A DNA stretch of 10,486 nt, taken from assembly GCA_040381235.1 (NCBI GenBank), contig JBEIHS010000197.1:1-10486 (forward strand). The letters run 5' to 3'. Positions 4,801 through 10,486 of this stretch are shown piece by piece. This DNA comes from CAIXSC01 sp040381235 (GTDB lineage: Bacteria; Planctomycetota; Planctomycetia; Pirellulales; Pirellulaceae). The translations under genes were made by a program, and so were the position numbers. Under the pieces are notes generated by a model that saw only the letters and a program-made list of their open reading frames with translations, did not search any database and had not been told where the DNA came from. The number at the start of each line of letters is the position of its first letter. Position 1 is the first letter of the stretch.

Positions 4801-6621
4801 ATGCCCAAGCCACCGTTGCCGGATTATAACGCCGAGGCCGATGGCGAATTCGACAACAACGAATTCGACCATAACGAACTCGACGAACTCGACGAGCTCG
4901 ATGAACTCGACGATGCCAGCGATATCGGCGCTGGCACTCAAGACGCCGACGCCGAGTCGCCGGCGGAACCGGAAACCATCGGCGGCCGGCCCGTCGAAGA
5001 ACTGGTCGAAGAATTGCTCGCGGCCGAAAGCAGTTTCGCCCCCGACGTCGACGCGACGGATCGCAGTTCCGGGGACAGCGGGTCCGCAGACAGCGGGACC
5101 TCAGACAGCGGCGCCGCGGCCGGCGGCGATGGCGACAGTGGCGACGCCAAGAGCGACGCCAAAAGCGACGTCAAAAGTGGCGACGCCAAACGCGGCGACG
5201 CCGACGGTGGCGATGCCGACAGTGGCTCGGATGCTGACGCGGAGGATGGAGCGGAGGGCGGCGCCGAGGGATTGACGGCCGGCGCATCGTGGGCTGCGCG
5301 GCGGAACAGTTTCGGTTTTCGACGGGCGTTGGCCAAAGTCCGCGAGTTTCCCCGCACACCGGGCGTCTATTTGATGAAAGACTCGGCGGGTCGAGTCATC
5401 TACGTCGGCAAAGCGAAAAACTTGCGATCGCGGGCTGGCAGCTATTTCCTCAAAGGGGTCGAACTCGAAACGCGGACGCACTGGGTGGGTGAGATCGGCG
5501 ACATCGATTTTGTCGCCTGTGAAAGCGAAGTCGACGCGTTGCTCATGGAAGCGCGGTTGATCAAGGACATCCAGCCGAAACACAATCGGGAACTCAAGGA
5601 CGACAAGTCGTTTCCCTATCTGATGATCACGACTTACGAGGATTTTCCGCGAGTCGAGGTTACTCGGCAGCCCCGCGACCGCGGGGTAAAGTTATATGGA
5701 CCGTTCGCCAGCGCCGGCGCGCTGCGCGGGGCGTTGCAGGTCCTGCAGCGGATCTTCAAGTTCCGCACCTGCAGCTTGGACATCGAGGCGGGCGATCCGC
5801 GGTGGCAATGGTTCCGTCCCTGCCTGTTGGCCAGCATCCAGCAGTGCACCGCCCCATGCAATCTGCGGATCGACCGCGATGAATACCGGAGGGACATCCG
5901 CCGGTTGCAAATGTTTCTGGAGGGCCGCAAAGAGGACCTCATCACGCAAATGCGCGGGGAGATGCTCGCGGCGTCGAAGGCTTTGGAGTTTGAGAAGGCG
6001 GCTCGCTTGCGCGACGAAATCCACCTGCTCGAAACGCTCGACCGCCGCGGCCAAATCGACACGCATGTCCAGCCCGAGGTGTTCTACATCGATCCCAAGA
6101 AAGGCTTGGGCGGGCTCCGCAAAGTGCTGAAACTGGCCAGCACGCCGCGAACGATCGAGGGTGTTGACATCGCGCACTTGCAAGGCGGCGAGACGGTCGC
6201 CAGCCTGGTGCGGTTCATCGATGGCTTGCCATTCAAGCCCGGCTATCGACGGTTTCGCATTCGCGAGGTGCAGGGCGTCGATGACTTTCGCAGCATTCAC
6301 GAGGTCGTCGCGCGGCGGTTTCAGAAGCTGAACGAAGACGGCGATCCGTTCCCCGACATCCTCTTGATCGATGGCGGCATTGGCCAATTGAACGCGGCCA
6401 TGGCCGCCTTCACCGCCTTGGACATCCGCCCGCCGACCGTCATCTCGCTGGCCAAACGCGAGGAAGAGATCTACTTGCCGGGCCATTCGGAACCGCTGCG
6501 TTTGCGGCGTCAATCGTTCGCGTTACGCCTGCTGCAGTATGTCCGCGACGAAGCCCACCGGTTCGCCCAGCATTACCATCACATCCTGCGAAAAAAATCG
6601 TCGCTGGGCGGCGAGAACTGA
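4801..6621 (+). CDS. uvrC: UvrC-type excinuclease subunit, shortened, with acidic N-terminal extension
   Basis: Incision subunit of UvrABC nucleotide excision repair. The GIY-YIG nuclease (183-262) has PGVYLMKD, IYVGKAKNLRSR and catalytic-type Glu250 in LLMEARLIKDIQPKHN. Four cysteines (324, 341, 349, 353) match the conserved UvrC cluster reported to bind iron-sulfur. The UVR motif that contacts UvrB is at 387-411. The RNase H-like nuclease keeps the DDH triad: Asp456 in IEGVDIAHLQG, Asp524 in LLIDGGIGQL and His586 in RDEAHRFAQHYHH. Two departures stand out. Only about 40 residues separate the UVR motif from the RNase H core, where bacterial UvrC usually has over 100. The protein also ends at residue 606, right after the RNase H domain, without the helix-hairpin-helix domain. 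Residues 1-165 are Asp/Glu/Gly/Ser-rich and low complexity, including four ELD units (26-37). ATG 4801 immediately follows an in-frame TGA (4795) and has no clear ribosome binding site; the conserved core begins near 170. Confidence 0.92.
   Translation: MPKPPLPDYNAEADGEFDNNEFDHNELDELDELDELDDASDIGAGTQDADAESPAEPETIGGRPVEELVEELLAAESSFAPDVDATDRSSGDSGSADSGTSDSGAAAGGDGDSGDAKSDAKSDVKSGDAKRGDADGGDADSGSDADAEDGAEGGAEGLTAGASWAARRNSFGFRRALAKVREFPRTPGVYLMKDSAGRVIYVGKAKNLRSRAGSYFLKGVELETRTHWVGEIGDIDFVACESEVDALLMEARLIKDIQPKHNRELKDDKSFPYLMITTYEDFPRVEVTRQPRDRGVKLYGPFASAGALRGALQVLQRIFKFRTCSLDIEAGDPRWQWFRPCLLASIQQCTAPCNLRIDRDEYRRDIRRLQMFLEGRKEDLITQMRGEMLAASKALEFEKAARLRDEIHLLETLDRRGQIDTHVQPEVFYIDPKKGLGGLRKVLKLASTPRTIEGVDIAHLQGGETVASLVRFIDGLPFKPGYRRFRIREVQGVDDFRSIHEVVARRFQKLNEDGDPFPDILLIDGGIGQLNAAMAAFTALDIRPPTVISLAKREEEIYLPGHSEPLRLRRQSFALRLLQYVRDEAHRFAQHYHHILRKKSSLGGEN
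4876..4911 (+). repeat. 9-bp x4 in-frame repeat encoding (ELD)4
   Basis: Four near-identical 9-base units of the form GAACTCGAC encode residues 26-37 of the UvrC acidic extension. Synonymous differences (GAGCTCGAT, for example) show they are not all recent copies. Confidence 0.7.
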
Positions 6622-6655
6622 TCGTCAACTCCCGCCGGTCGGAACTTCGGTCGCG

Positions 6656-6671
6656 GATGGCGATAGCCATC
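6656..6671. repeat. Small hairpin after uvrC
   Basis: GATGGC-GATA-GCCATC is a perfect 6-bp stem with a 4-base loop, 35 bases after the uvrC stop and followed by GTAAAAACG. Without a T-run it is at best a weak terminator. Confidence 0.35.
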
Positions 6672-6691
6672 GTAAAAACGGCTCGAAGGCG

Positions 6692-6724
6692 GCAGGCGGT
6701 CCGGCCATGCCGGGAACCGCCTGC
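6692..6724. terminator. Strong GC-rich hairpin between convergent genes
   Basis: GCAGGCGGT (6692-6700) pairs with ACCGCCTGC (6716-6724), and the inner CCGGC (6701-6705) pairs with GCCGG (6709-6713) around CAT, leaving only a 2-base GA bulge. That makes 14 base pairs. It lies between the uvrC stop and the convergent stop at 6771, where a bidirectional transcription barrier would be useful. There is no T-run on either side, so it may instead be a dispersed palindromic repeat or a 3'-end stabiliser. Confidence 0.45.
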
Positions 6725-6770
6725 TGGAGACAACAGAGTCGACGGTCACTGCGCGGAGTTCTCCGCTCCA

Positions 6771-7133
6771 TCATCGCAGATATTCCCAGTGCGGTGGCCA
6801 TATCGCCACAGGCACAGGAATCCAAACAACGATGCTATTGTCTAAATTCATCGTGCCGTAAGCCGTGATTCCGCGACCCGTATCAATGAAACGCACGTTC
6901 ATATTGTGCTTACTGACTCGAAACTCACCCGCCGAATGCCAAAATCTGAGGATATTGCCGTGCGCCGTGTACGAGTAGATCCATTCGTCCAGAGTTTCTG
7001 TTCGATACATTATCGTCCATGTCCCATTCATCGGCCGACCACTGTAGCTATGGTCGGGAAGCGGTGGAGCGGCAAACAACGTAGCCGGAATCAGCGACAA
7101 CAACATGGCCGCGATCAAGATTCGTTTGAACAT
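6771..7133 (-). CDS. Small secreted protein of unknown function
   Basis: 120 residues with a clear signal peptide: MFKR, a hydrophobic core at 5-20, and cleavage expected around LFAA22. The mature part of about 98 residues is rich in Trp, Tyr, Phe and Ile and alternates as expected for beta strands (GTWTIMYRTETLDEWIYSY, GNILRFW, FRVSKHNMNVRFID, SIVVWIPVPVAIW). A small extracytoplasmic beta-sandwich or barrel is likely (inference). It has no cysteine. I do not recognise a family. The start is well supported: on the minus strand AAGGAG lies about 7 bases before the ATG. Base composition is lower in GC than the neighbouring uvrC and DUF1549 genes. It converges with uvrC and has no partner on its own strand. 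Confidence 0.75.
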   Translation of the reverse strand: MFKRILIAAMLLSLIPATLFAAPPLPDHSYSGRPMNGTWTIMYRTETLDEWIYSYTAHGNILRFWHSAGEFRVSKHNMNVRFIDTGRGITAYGTMNLDNSIVVWIPVPVAIWPPHWEYLR

Positions 7134-7712
7134 GGCTATTCTCCTTATCGCTGTCGCGGCAGGCTTTCGTCACCTACCACGTTTCTGTGACATTCTCCAT
7201 CTGACAACACACTTCAATCCGCACTTGTCGTGCCATCGAGTACTCGCCGCCAGAGATTTTGTTAAGTGTCCACAAATTCGACATTTGCGACGAACCACCG
7301 ATAGCCGATCACAGATCTTGAACAACTTCATTCCGTGCTAAATCCGCACACGAGGCGCGCGAACGGGGTTCATTCTGGGCGAGTCCACGACAACCAGGGC
7401 TCGCCATACAATGCGGACCATGAGCCAGCGGAATCGACAACCCAGAGTTTTTTCATGTAGCCCAACCCGAGCTGGCCACGGATGCTGCGCGTACGACGCC
7501 GGTGGTTGAGGGGCGTGAAACGCGGGTACCTGGAACGCGGGGGCGTGGAACGCGGGGTCAAGCGGGACTCGGTACCATGCGGCGGGGACGGTCTGAGTGG
7601 ACCTGTTGCGGCGGACATCGGCGAGTAGACTGAGGCTTGGTGTTCAAGATGGGCTCGGCGGTGAACCGCTGCAGTTCCCGACGATCATGACGGCGGTCGG
7701 AGAAACGAGAGG
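7134..7712. other. Long spacer without a convincing gene
   Basis: 579 bases between the small secreted gene and the DUF1549/DUF1553 gene, which diverge, so both promoters should be here. No promoter is clear. Short frames on both strands lack start context and family signals. A degenerate GCGTGGAACGCGGG repeat lies at 7511-7558. The minus-strand stretch 7370-7456 can be read as YMKKLWVVDSAGSWSALYGE and onward to a stop; it has protein-like composition and might be a remnant or repeat-derived, but I cannot support a gene. GC rises sharply from the left to the right part, which suggests a junction near 7340-7500. Confidence 0.4.
7511..7558. repeat. Degenerate tandem repeat, unit about 14-16 bases
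   Basis: Three imperfect copies built around TGGAACGCGGG/TGAAACGCGGG occur head to tail (7511-7526, 7531-7541, 7542-7558). It is non-coding, as no frame through it has a start or family signal. Confidence 0.5.
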
Positions 7713-10298
7713 ATGGCCAAGATCTTTTTCCCAGGGGCTCGGCATACACCGCGAACGCTGTCGGCCCAGTCTGGTCCGTTGTCCGGACTTCGTCCGTTGT
7801 CCGGGCTTCGTTCATCGGCCGGGCTTTGTTGGTCGTTCCAGCCGATCCCGTTGTGCTGGCTGATGCTTGTGTGCGGTATCGCGACGCTGAGCTTGCGGAC
7901 GGCTTGCGGCGCCGACGCGCCTGCCAACGCTGCTAGCGCCGCCTCGCCGCCCGCCGCGATCTCGTTCTTGAACGACGTCGAGCCTGTGTTGACGCGTTAT
8001 GGTTGCAACAGTGGCGGGTGCCACGGCAAGCAGGCAGGGCAGAACGGCTTTCGACTATCGCTCCGCGGGTTCGCGCCCGATTGGGACCACCAATGGCTGG
8101 CTCGGGAGTCGCGAGGTCGGCGGCTGAACCCGGCATCGCCGGAACTCAGCCTGCTGCTCCGCAAAGCCGTGGGCGAACTGCCTCACGGAGGCGGCCAGCG
8201 GTTTGATCGCGGGAGCGACGCTTACCGGCTGTTGAGCGCTTGGATCGCGGCGGGCGGGCCCGGCCCTAAGACCGCCGACCCCACGCTCGAGCGGCTGGAA
8301 ACCGCTGTCTCCGCGACCACGCTCACGATCGGCCAAGCCGTGCCCGTGCGGGTTTGGGCCGTCTACAGCGATGGTCAACGACGCGACGTGACATGGCTTG
8401 TCCGCTTCGATTCGCAAGACGCCGGCGCGTTGGATGTCAGCGTGGACGGGGTCGCGCGAGCGATTCGACCTGGGGAGACCGTGCTGCGGGCCGCCTTCCA
8501 GGGCCAGGTGGCGGTCGTCGCCTTCACGGTGCCCCAGGTTGCTGAAACGCAGCCCGAGTGGTACGCCGCCCGGTGGAACGCCGTCGATGGCCCGGTATTC
8601 GACAAACTGCAAGCTCTGCGCATCGAACCGTCGCCGCTCTGCGACGACGCCACCTTCCTCCGCCGCGTGTCGCTCGATCTGATCGGCCGTTTGCCCACCC
8701 CTGACGAGAGCCGCGCGTTTCTCGGCGAGTCCGCCGGCGCCACAGGCTCGTCCACGGCCGGCACGCTGTCCGGCGCCCCATCCGATCCGGCGGCGCTCGA
8801 GGCCATGCAGCAACGCCGCCGTCAGCTCGTTGACCAGTTGCTCGAACGGTCCGAATGGTCCGACTACTGGGCGTTGCAGCTTGGCGATCTGCTGCAAAAT
8901 CGCAAGGAACGCGACCATGACGTGCGGGGCATGAAGGGCGTGCGTTCGTTCCATGCTTGGTTGCGCACACAATTGACCGAGCGCCGTTCCTGGCGCGACA
9001 TCACGCGCCGCGTGTTAACCGCCCAAGGCCCGACCGACCAGCGTCCCGAGGTCGGTTATTTTGTCGTGACCGTGGGCGAACAGGAGGCGGTCCAGTCGGA
9101 GGTGGTCGACTCGGTGGCCCAAGCCTTTTTGGGAACACGGATTGGCTGCGCTCGCTGCCACAACCATCCGCTGGAACGCTACACCCAAGACGATTACTAC
9201 CACTTCGCGGCGTTCTTTTCGCGGGTCGCGTTGCGGCGGCAAGCGCCCGAAACGGGCCCGACGACATTGATTGTCGGCACGCGGCATACGGCGAATCTGG
9301 AACGGCAGCTAGAAGAGGAAACGGCCAAGCTCGGCAAGCCCAACGTGGGCGATCCGGCGGCGGTCGAGAAGCGGATCGCCGAGCTCCGCAAGCAGTTGGA
9401 ATCGGCTCTGGCGGCGCCGGTCACGGCCGGCCAGCCGCGGACCGGCGCGCAGTTGGCTCCGCGCCCCCTGGATCGCTCGCCGGTCGCGTTGCCGGCGGGC
9501 GGCGATCCGCGCGCGGCGCTGGTCGACTGGATTGTCGATCCCCGGCATGACTTGTTCGCCGGCTCGATGGTGAACCGTTTGTGGAAGCACTTTTTGGGCG
9601 TCGGCTTGGTCGAACCGGTGGACGATTTGCGAGCCACGAATCCGCCGTCCAACGCCGCGCTGTGGAATACGCTGTGCCGTGAATTCGTCTCCCGCGATTA
9701 CGACTTGCGGCACGTTATGCGGTTGATCGCCACTTCGCGGGTCTACCAGCTATCGTCGGCGCCTCGGCCATCCAATGCGCTCGATATGCGATTCTACTCG
9801 CGGTTCTACCCCCGGCGGCTCGACGCCGAAGTCTTGCTCGACGCGCTTTGCCAAGCGACCGGCGTGCCGGACCCGTTCGCTGGCTATCCGCTGGGAACGC
9901 GAGCCGTTCAGGTCCCGGATTCCAATGCCGACTCGTACTTCCTGTCGCTCTTCGGCCGCTCGGCCCGCGTGACCGCCTGCGCGTGCGAGCGGGACAACGC
10001 GGTGACGCTCCCGCAGCTGCTCCACCTGCAGAACGGCGATACGCTGCTCGCCAAGATCAACGCCGCCGACGGCCGGCTAAAACGGCTGCTCGACGCCGTC
10101 CCCGCCTCGTCGCCTTCCCGCGAGTCGCTGGTGCGAGCGATCGACGAACTGTATCTCGCCAGCCTCTGCCGCTTGCCAGACGAGCGGGAACGGACGGCGG
10201 TGGTGGCAAGCGTCCAGGAGGCGGAACGTCCCGCCGAGGCGTTCGCCGATCTGCTCTGGGCGCTGCTGAACAGCAAAGAGTTCGCGTTCCAGCACTGA
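7713..10298 (+). CDS. Secreted DUF1549/DUF1553 (PSCyt2/PSD1) cytochrome-like protein
   Basis: 861 residues with the planctomycete architecture. A hydrophobic export segment (46-64) is followed by a cytochrome-c-like first module with CNSGGCHG (Cys98, Cys103, His104), a bacterial Ig-like (BIG2) domain (about 202-274, LTIGQAVPVRVWAVYSDGQ) and DUF1549 (about 294-440, VSLDLIGRLPTPDE). A canonical heme-binding CxxCH comes next (Cys479, Cys482, His483 in CARCHNHPLERY). An Ala/Glu/Lys coiled-coil-like linker (525-567) leads to DUF1553 (about 598-858, GSMVNRLWKHFLGVGLVEPVDD and RVYQLSS). Function of these proteins is not settled; they are exported, and many are encoded beside DUF1501 proteins and sulfatases. 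No partner is seen: repeats follow to the window edge. The region before the hydrophobic segment is long (45 residues) and contains a duplicated PLSGLR, so the true start may be downstream of ATG 7713, for example a TTG at 7797. A GGAG about 10 bases before 7713 gives modest support. Confidence 0.92.
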   Translation: MAKIFFPGARHTPRTLSAQSGPLSGLRPLSGLRSSAGLCWSFQPIPLCWLMLVCGIATLSLRTACGADAPANAASAASPPAAISFLNDVEPVLTRYGCNSGGCHGKQAGQNGFRLSLRGFAPDWDHQWLARESRGRRLNPASPELSLLLRKAVGELPHGGGQRFDRGSDAYRLLSAWIAAGGPGPKTADPTLERLETAVSATTLTIGQAVPVRVWAVYSDGQRRDVTWLVRFDSQDAGALDVSVDGVARAIRPGETVLRAAFQGQVAVVAFTVPQVAETQPEWYAARWNAVDGPVFDKLQALRIEPSPLCDDATFLRRVSLDLIGRLPTPDESRAFLGESAGATGSSTAGTLSGAPSDPAALEAMQQRRRQLVDQLLERSEWSDYWALQLGDLLQNRKERDHDVRGMKGVRSFHAWLRTQLTERRSWRDITRRVLTAQGPTDQRPEVGYFVVTVGEQEAVQSEVVDSVAQAFLGTRIGCARCHNHPLERYTQDDYYHFAAFFSRVALRRQAPETGPTTLIVGTRHTANLERQLEEETAKLGKPNVGDPAAVEKRIAELRKQLESALAAPVTAGQPRTGAQLAPRPLDRSPVALPAGGDPRAALVDWIVDPRHDLFAGSMVNRLWKHFLGVGLVEPVDDLRATNPPSNAALWNTLCREFVSRDYDLRHVMRLIATSRVYQLSSAPRPSNALDMRFYSRFYPRRLDAEVLLDALCQATGVPDPFAGYPLGTRAVQVPDSNADSYFLSLFGRSARVTACACERDNAVTLPQLLHLQNGDTLLAKINAADGRLKRLLDAVPASSPSRESLVRAIDELYLASLCRLPDERERTAVVASVQEAERPAEAFADLLWALLNSKEFAFQH
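7775..7828 (+). repeat. 18-bp tandem repeat in the N-terminal region of the DUF1549 gene
   Basis: TCCGTTGTCCGGACTTCG (7775-7792) is followed by the same unit with one change (7793-7810) and a diverged third copy (7811-7828). In frame they read PLSGLR, PLSGLR, SSAGLC. The near-identical DNA points to recent duplication, possibly in sequence that was non-coding. Confidence 0.7.
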
Positions 10299-10309
10299 GC
10301 GGCCGAGCT

Positions 10310-10486
10310 CGCGATGTGCACGGGAGCTGGAACCGGTGGCGGGAGCCTCTGGCTCCCGGAGGCTCGATTCGCGGGATGAAGGCGGGAGCTGGAAGCTCCC
10401 GTCACGGTGGCGGGAGCCTCTGGCTCCCGGAGGCTCGATTCGCGGGATGAAGGCGGGAGCTGGAAGCTCCCGTCACGGTGGCGGGA
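10310..10486. repeat. 71-bp tandem repeat array with paired hairpins (runs off the window)
   Basis: Two perfect 71-base units start at 10334 and 10405, and a third begins at 10476 and is cut by the window end. A degenerate partial unit lacking about 11 bases precedes them (10310-10333). Each unit contains CGGGAGCC-TCT-GGCTCCCG (first copy 10340-10358) and CGGGAGCT-GGA-AGCTCCCG (first copy 10383-10401), both 8-bp stems with 3-base loops. The first can alternatively pair as GAGCCTC with GAGGCTC. The array starts 12 bases after the DUF1549/DUF1553 stop, so the first hairpins would lie in its 3' untranslated RNA. The unit length is not a multiple of three and it is not coding. Confidence 0.85.

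Noticed and set aside
5692..6513. 273-codon minus-strand frame opposite uvrC
   Set aside because: The plus strand encodes clear UvrC catalytic motifs over the same bases.
8055..8972. 305-codon minus-strand frame
   Set aside because: Antisense shadow of the DUF1549/DUF1553 gene, with no family motif and no start context.
10334..10486. CRISPR array
   Set aside because: The repeats are directly adjacent 71-base units with no variable spacers, each palindromic twice, and no cas gene is near.
1..10486. A multi-gene defence, toxin-antitoxin or biosynthetic system
   Set aside because: Genes are separated by spacers, alternate in strand and belong to unrelated families; no pair shows the overlap or partner domains expected of such systems.

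Overview
The window looks like a chromosomal stretch from a planctomycete, probably a Pirellulales-type genome (inference). The strongest evidence is a large secreted protein with the DUF1549/DUF1553 (PSCyt2/PSD1) architecture, which is essentially confined to that phylum. Supporting evidence is moderately high GC, long spacers filled with palindromic REP-like repeats, and a secreted Cys/Pro/Lys-rich repeat protein. No phage, plasmid, CRISPR, tRNA or rRNA signature was seen.

Layout. Positions 1-204 hold the C-terminal end of an unidentified gene. A hypothetical protein with a good ribosome binding site follows (317-751). A 460-base spacer comes next, rich in short repeats. It leads into a wrecked ECF sigma-factor gene (about 1216-1591), which has lost most of region 2 and is frameshifted near a 17-base tandem duplication. 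An unrecognised, start-less reading frame follows it (1591-1890). A zinc M28-family peptidase lies on the minus strand (1965-3047). Then come the secreted cysteine-rich repeat protein (3376-3804) with a strong intrinsic terminator, a DinB-superfamily protein (3963-4493), and a second repeat-rich spacer.

The second half starts with an unusual UvrC (4801-6621). It has a ~165-residue acidic, low-complexity N-terminal extension, all nuclease residues, but no C-terminal helix-hairpin-helix domain and a shortened middle. It converges on a small secreted protein of unknown function on the minus strand (6771-7133). A ~580-base spacer without a convincing gene precedes the 861-residue DUF1549/DUF1553 cytochrome-like protein (7713-10298). 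The window ends inside an array of 71-base repeats, each carrying two 8-bp hairpins.

The genes do not form one operon. Each has its own spacer, and strands alternate. UvrC is the only clear DNA-repair gene; the DinB-like protein has no assignable function and its proximity is not evidence of a pathway. No complete novel multi-gene system can be supported. The most unusual items are the cysteine-rich secreted protein, the remodelled UvrC, the debris of the sigma-factor locus, and the several families of dispersed palindromic repeats, including a 16-base motif occurring identically at 1223 and 4721.
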